From Phoenix dactylifera (taxonomy: Eukaryota > Streptophyta > Magnoliopsida > Arecales > Arecaceae): 64,000 nt of DNA. The translations under genes were made by a program, and so were the position numbers. Under the pieces are notes generated by a model. That model did no database searches. It was not told the origin of the DNA and saw nothing but the letters and a program-made list of their open reading frames with translations. Below, piece after piece: positions 60,312 through 64,000 of this stretch (position 1 is its first letter; each line of letters opens with the position of its first letter). The DNA is taken from NCBI RefSeq assembly GCF_009389715.1, contig NC_052395.1, positions 4,154,001-4,218,000 on the forward strand, in the 5' to 3' direction.

Positions 60312-61547
60312 TCATATTTTCATTTTGGGTACCCAAGCTTGCTTGGGTTCTTGAGAGTTAGGACATATAGTTCCTTTTGGAACCCAAATTTGTTTAATTG
60401 TAATAACTTTACTACTTGATTTAATTATGTTAGAACGATAGGTAAAGTTGTTATGCCCATTCTTTTCATGTTTGAAATAAGTTATCTTATTTAATGGATT
60501 GCTTGGTGAATTGATAACCTTTTTCTTTAGGGATTTATTGCTAAGTGAAGGAGTTAAGCCAAATTTTGATTTATCAAAATCTGCATGTTGGCTTTCAAAC
60601 ATCATTTTTAATCTTTCTGAACTTACAGTAAATTTGTTAATAAAAGACTTCAATTGGTTAATTTCTTTACTTAAGTTTTGATTTTCTTTAATTAAATTCT
60701 GATTTTTCTGAATTAATTGTTCTGAATTTAACCTTAAAATTTCATTTTCAGAATTTAGTTTATCTTGTATTTCATCATTAGAATTTCTTTCTTTTGAAAT
60801 TTTCAGATTTAGTTTCTTAAGATTTTTATTCTTCACAGCTAATTTTCTACATTCACCATACAAATCATGAAAAGCATTTAATAATTCATCATAAGAGAAT
60901 TCTTCTTGAAAATTATTTGAGGTAAGAGTAGATTCAGATTTTACCTTGTCTTCTTGTGCCATAAAGCACGAGTTAGTTACCACTTGTAGTTCCTTGGAGC
61001 TAATATCATCATTGTTGCTCCTAACTTTTAATTTCTTGCTTGACTCTTTCTTGGTCAAGGCTTTCTTTCTTTTTATCTCTTTCTTCCTTTCTTCTACCTT
61101 CCTCTTCTTCTTTGTCTTTAGGAAGCTTTTGAATCTTTCTTCCTGATTTAGAGTGTTTCCTGCATGCTCAATGTTAGTCTTGCAATTATCCTCAAGTAGA
61201 CTAACATGGGGTTCTTCGGAAATATCATAAGTTGCTTCAAGAGTATCCCATATTTGTTTGGCAGATGAACATATACAAATTTGGTTGAAAATATTTTTAT
61301 TAAATGCACAGTAGAGAAGGTTCATAGCCTTAGCATTTAGTTCAGCCAAATTTTTATCGAACATACTTTCAATTAATTTCGTGGGTGTGTGTAGGCCATT
61401 TGTTATGACATTCCATAACTCATAGTTTTGTGATTGAGTAAAGATTTTCATTCTAGCTTTCCATTGAATATAGTTAGATCCATCAAACAGTGGAGGTCTG
61501 TTTGTGGAAAGTCCCTCAGCAAGTAATACGTAATGTGGGGTTGTCAT
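60312..61547 (-). CDS. Sirevirus-like gag, open but with a lost zinc knuckle
   Basis: The start is taken at 61547 (MTTPHYVLLAEGL); the frame is open further upstream to 61628, but there it runs through the primer site. 411 codons. The N-terminus RPPLFDGSNYIQWKARMKIF is the copia gag domain of the SIRE/Maximus type. A Lys/Glu-rich segment, FSYDELLNAFHDLYGE and a long coiled coil of Asn/Leu/Lys repeats follow. Where a CCHC knuckle should lie, near the C-terminus, the reading is TYFKHEKNGHNNFTY: the three cysteines are gone and only His remains. Sequence after IWDTLEATYD also looks shortened. The frame then ends in WVPK repeats typical of these gags. Confidence 0.8.
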   Translation of the reverse strand: MTTPHYVLLAEGLSTNRPPLFDGSNYIQWKARMKIFTQSQNYELWNVITNGLHTPTKLIESMFDKNLAELNAKAMNLLYCAFNKNIFNQICICSSAKQIWDTLEATYDISEEPHVSLLEDNCKTNIEHAGNTLNQEERFKSFLKTKKKRKVEERKKEIKRKKALTKKESSKKLKVRSNNDDISSKELQVVTNSCFMAQEDKVKSESTLTSNNFQEEFSYDELLNAFHDLYGECRKLAVKNKNLKKLNLKISKERNSNDEIQDKLNSENEILRLNSEQLIQKNQNLIKENQNLSKEINQLKSFINKFTVSSERLKMMFESQHADFDKSKFGLTPSLSNKSLKKKVINSPSNPLNKITYFKHEKNGHNNFTYRSNIIKSSSKVITIKQIWVPKGTICPNSQEPKQAWVPKMKI

Positions 61548-61595
61548 GATCTTTGGCTCTAGTCGGTTAAGACTACAAATAATATTTGAGCACCC

Positions 61596-61607
61596 GCTCT
61601 GATACCA
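61596..61607 (-). promoter_or_regulatory. Primer binding site of the Sirevirus-like element
   Basis: Minus-strand TGGTATCAGAGC two bases from the LTR end, complementary to initiator Met tRNA. It fixes the element's orientation. Confidence 0.9.
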
Positions 61608-61609
61608 CT

Positions 61610-63829
61610 TGTTGCCCAGTAGATACAACCCAAGAGGGAGGGTGAATTGGGTCTTTTAAAACTTTTAACCTACTTCTAAAAGTTTTTGATTAATTATGCT
61701 AAGTTGTATAGATGCACAGTGAAAGTTAAACTTAGCAACAGTTTGATGTATAGAATGTGACTTGATTGAATATGCTTGCTACTAAAGAATTCGCGGATAA
61801 TAGTTAAGCATGCAATTTATCTAAGTGAGTAAGTGTGTATGTTAGACAATAACAAGAAGCATTACAAACACAACAAACATATAGTGGTTCGGTGCACCCC
61901 AGCACCTACATCCACTCCCCAAGTCCTCTTGGGAATTTCACTATAATCCTACAGATTACAGCCGGTTGTTTTACAAGCTCACAACCCAACTTGTTGTTTT
62001 ACGAGCGCACAACGAACTCGGTCGGTTTTCCCAGGCTCACCGACTAGAACCACTCCGATTGTTTTCCCGGGATCACAATCGAACCCTTACACGTTGGTTT
62101 TACCCTCGGCTCACCAACAAATCTAACACCGTTGGTTTTCCCTTTGGCTTACCAACAACCCTTAACCCCTTGATTCAATCCCTTGATTGAATCAAGTTAC
62201 AGGATATTAAAACAAAGTGTAAAACAAATCAAAGCTTCTTAAATAAGCAAATATAACAATATAAACAAAGAGAGTAAAGAGAAGCCCTCAAACGAGTTTT
62301 GAAGATGAAGGAGCTCGGCTTCTTCTTTACTTGACCCTCTTCTGATTTGGCACGAAGTAGAGGATTTCCGAGGCAGCACACGGATGAAGAGGAAGCTTTG
62401 GGATTCACTTGGATGCTCTTCTTCTCTCTATTTCACTTTGAATGGCCCTTTTTGTGCTTATGGGAGATTTTCCTTGTAATCTCTTTTCTAAATGTTTTCT
62501 CCCACTTCCATTTTTTTCTCCCCTAGCTCTCTTCTTGTTTTTATAGCTTTAGATGGCGTGGAAACAAGAATATAGCCGTTAGAGACAAAAATAGAGCCGT
62601 TGGACACAGTCTGCACTTCCTGACAATATTACCGTTGGGATCGGAGTCGACTCGCGCGATCAGGAGTCGACTCGTCTGTTGCAGGAGTCGACTCGTGCTT
62701 TACTGGAGACGACTCGGCCACTGTTCCAAATTTGAATTATTGTGCATCCTCGACTGGGAGTCGACTCGTCTTAACCCGGAGTCGACTCGCCAACATCTGG
62801 AGCTGACTTGGCATCTTCGGAGTCGGCTCATCTCATGAATTCAGAGGACATACTTTCTGATTTTCTTCCTCGAGTCGACTCGGATTCTCTTGGAGTCGAC
62901 TCGGCTCTCAGAGCCCGAAAACTGATTCTCTGTATTTTTGGCTTGTCTGGTCTTGGAATCGACTCAAATTGTTCCGGAGTCGACTCGGCTCTCAGTTTTC
63001 GAAACACAGCCTTCTGCCATCTTGGTGTAGCGCTGCCTTGGAGTCGACTCGAGCTGTCTGGGAGTCGACTCGAATCTCAGAGTCCGAAAACTGATCCTCT
63101 GTATTTTGGGGTCGCGCTGCCTTGGAGTCGACTCGAATTTTGCGGGAGTCGACTCGGCTCTCAGACACAGCAGATTGGTCTTCTGTCTTCTTTGGGGTCG
63201 CGGTGTCTAGGAGTCGACTCGCGTATTGCGGGAGTCGACTCGAATCTCAGAGTTCGAAAAAAAACGTTCTCTGACTTTTTCCTTGTGTTCCTCTGAGAGT
63301 CGACTCTCACTTTCTTTGGAGTCGACTTGCCAACCATCGGAGTCGACTCGCGTTCCACTGGAGTCGACTCGGCTCTCAGGGTCCAAAATAACTTCTCTGT
63401 CTTTCTGTCTGTGACTCCCTGGAGGCGACTCGTACTACCCTGGAGTCGACTCGGCAAGCATCGGAGTCGACTCGCGCTCTTCAGGAGTCGACTCGTTGAC
63501 AGGTTCTGAGATGAATCTTTCTGTCCGGCTGTCTGTTGCTCCTTGGAGTCGACTCGGAACTGTAGGAGTCGACTCGAGTGCCTTTCCTTTGAATTTTTCT
63601 TAAAACTTGCTCTTCTAAATTGAATCCTTTGAACTTGAGACTTGGGCCAATAAATTGTAGCTTTCTTCCAACTTTTCTTGAGAGCTTTGGAGGCCTTCTT
63701 GTGTTCTTCCAATTTGTTATGTTTCTAGCAAAATAAATATCTTTCTTCTTGCAACACAAACATTAGTAATTATACTTCAAAGTTTTGTGATCATCAAAAT
63801 CAATCTTTAAATCGATCCTTGGGTCATCA
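61610..63829 (-). repeat. Sirevirus-like element, 5' LTR
   Basis: 2220 bases. It contains the second copy of the GTCGAC palindrome cluster (62643-63575). Confidence 0.95.
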
Positions 63830-63834
63830 AGAGC

Positions 63835-64000
63835 TTTGCCCCATTAATAGTGAGTCTTGACATATGGCGACCACCAGCTGCTACCAGTCTGCTAAAAGAA
63901 TCTCTGATTACAAATCCAACACCTCCAGACACGTTGCTACCGTTAAAGTTCACTTTGAGATGACCAAAGGATGGGGGCACCCAAGAAACTAGGGCAAATC
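63835..64000 (-). pseudogene. LINE-type RNase H domain, N-terminal part
   Basis: The minus strand reads SWVPPSFGHLKVNFNGSN, GGVGFVIRDSFSRLVAAGG and RLTINGAK. This is the start of an RVT_3-type RNase H domain, where family members have VNFDGS; here the catalytic Asp is Asn. A second catalytic position, usually Glu in GAELR, reads Lys across the junction. The rest of the element would lie to the right of the window. Confidence 0.7.

Larger units (their letters stand above)
52237..63829 (-). mobile_element. Sirevirus-like Ty1/copia element, non-autonomous
   Basis: Minus-strand element with its 3' LTR at 52237-54457 (2221 bases) and 5' LTR at 61610-63829 (2220 bases). The plus-strand ends are TGTTGCCCAG and GGGTCATCA. 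The flanks GGAGC (52232-52236) and AGAGC (63830-63834) are a target duplication with one mismatch. The primer site is TGGTATCAGAGC (minus, 61596-61607). The interior holds an open gag and a decayed pol, then about 3 kb of non-coding DNA with several CTCCCCCTTT tracts. I count about 20 LTR differences (roughly 0.9 percent). A recent insertion with an old, ruined pol means it was mobilised in trans. Confidence 0.92.

Noticed and set aside
61548-61628. Upstream start of the Sirevirus-like gag at 61628
   Set aside because: That extension translates the primer site and LTR edge; the ATG at 61547 begins family-like gag.

Overview
This window is nuclear DNA of a flowering plant, probably a monocot: it is almost entirely nested transposable elements, with plant-specific Ty3/gypsy (Athila, Tat) and Ty1/copia (Tork-like, Sirevirus-like) lineages, CACTA and hAT DNA transposons, U2-type introns and no bacterial features. 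I found no intact single-copy host gene. Host-type sequence is limited to one captured exon and unclassified spacer. The species cannot be fixed from the sequence alone.

Layout. 1-1986 is the 5' end of a CACTA transposon on the minus strand, cut by the window edge. 1987-6290 is AT-rich spacer that includes copy A of a ~1.25 kb duplicated segment (3875-5130). 6291-6831 is the 5' end of a decayed hAT element, interrupted by a large nest. The nest (6832-34891) is an old minus-strand Athila element. It received a GC-rich Tat element (10905-21644, TSD CCAGG), a gene-carrying CACTA (24994-26596, TSD ATA) and a Tork-like copia (27589-33484, TSD TGGAT, inside the Athila 5' LTR). Next comes copy B of the duplicated segment (35205-35678 and 50776-51490), split by a hAT transposon (35687-50767, TSD GATCTATC). 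The hAT transposase gene is itself split by a second, younger Athila element of the same family (37860-47727, TSD CTTGT). 51955-64000 is a decayed RNase H domain of LINE type, split by an 11.6 kb Sirevirus-like copia (52237-63829).

How the parts work. The Tork-like copia and the younger Athila are nearly complete, each with a single break that I can see in gag-pol. The Tat element has gag, protease and reverse transcriptase but lacks RNase H and integrase. Two tandem arrays (121 bp x 11; 46 bp x 25 with a 5-unit higher-order pattern) sit where these would be, followed by an antisense gene whose three exons join in frame to a 730-codon protein. The Sirevirus-like element has an open gag but a badly decayed pol, although its LTRs are almost identical. 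Both it and the Tat element therefore look like non-autonomous elements that were moved by enzymes supplied in trans.

Most notable signals: the five-unit higher-order repeat in the Tat element; its intact spliced antisense gene with its own TATA box; dense clusters of a GTCGAC-centred palindrome in the LTRs of two unrelated copia lineages; the same in-frame TAG in gag of both Athila copies; and an ACR (ACT-domain repeat) first exon carried inside a CACTA element.
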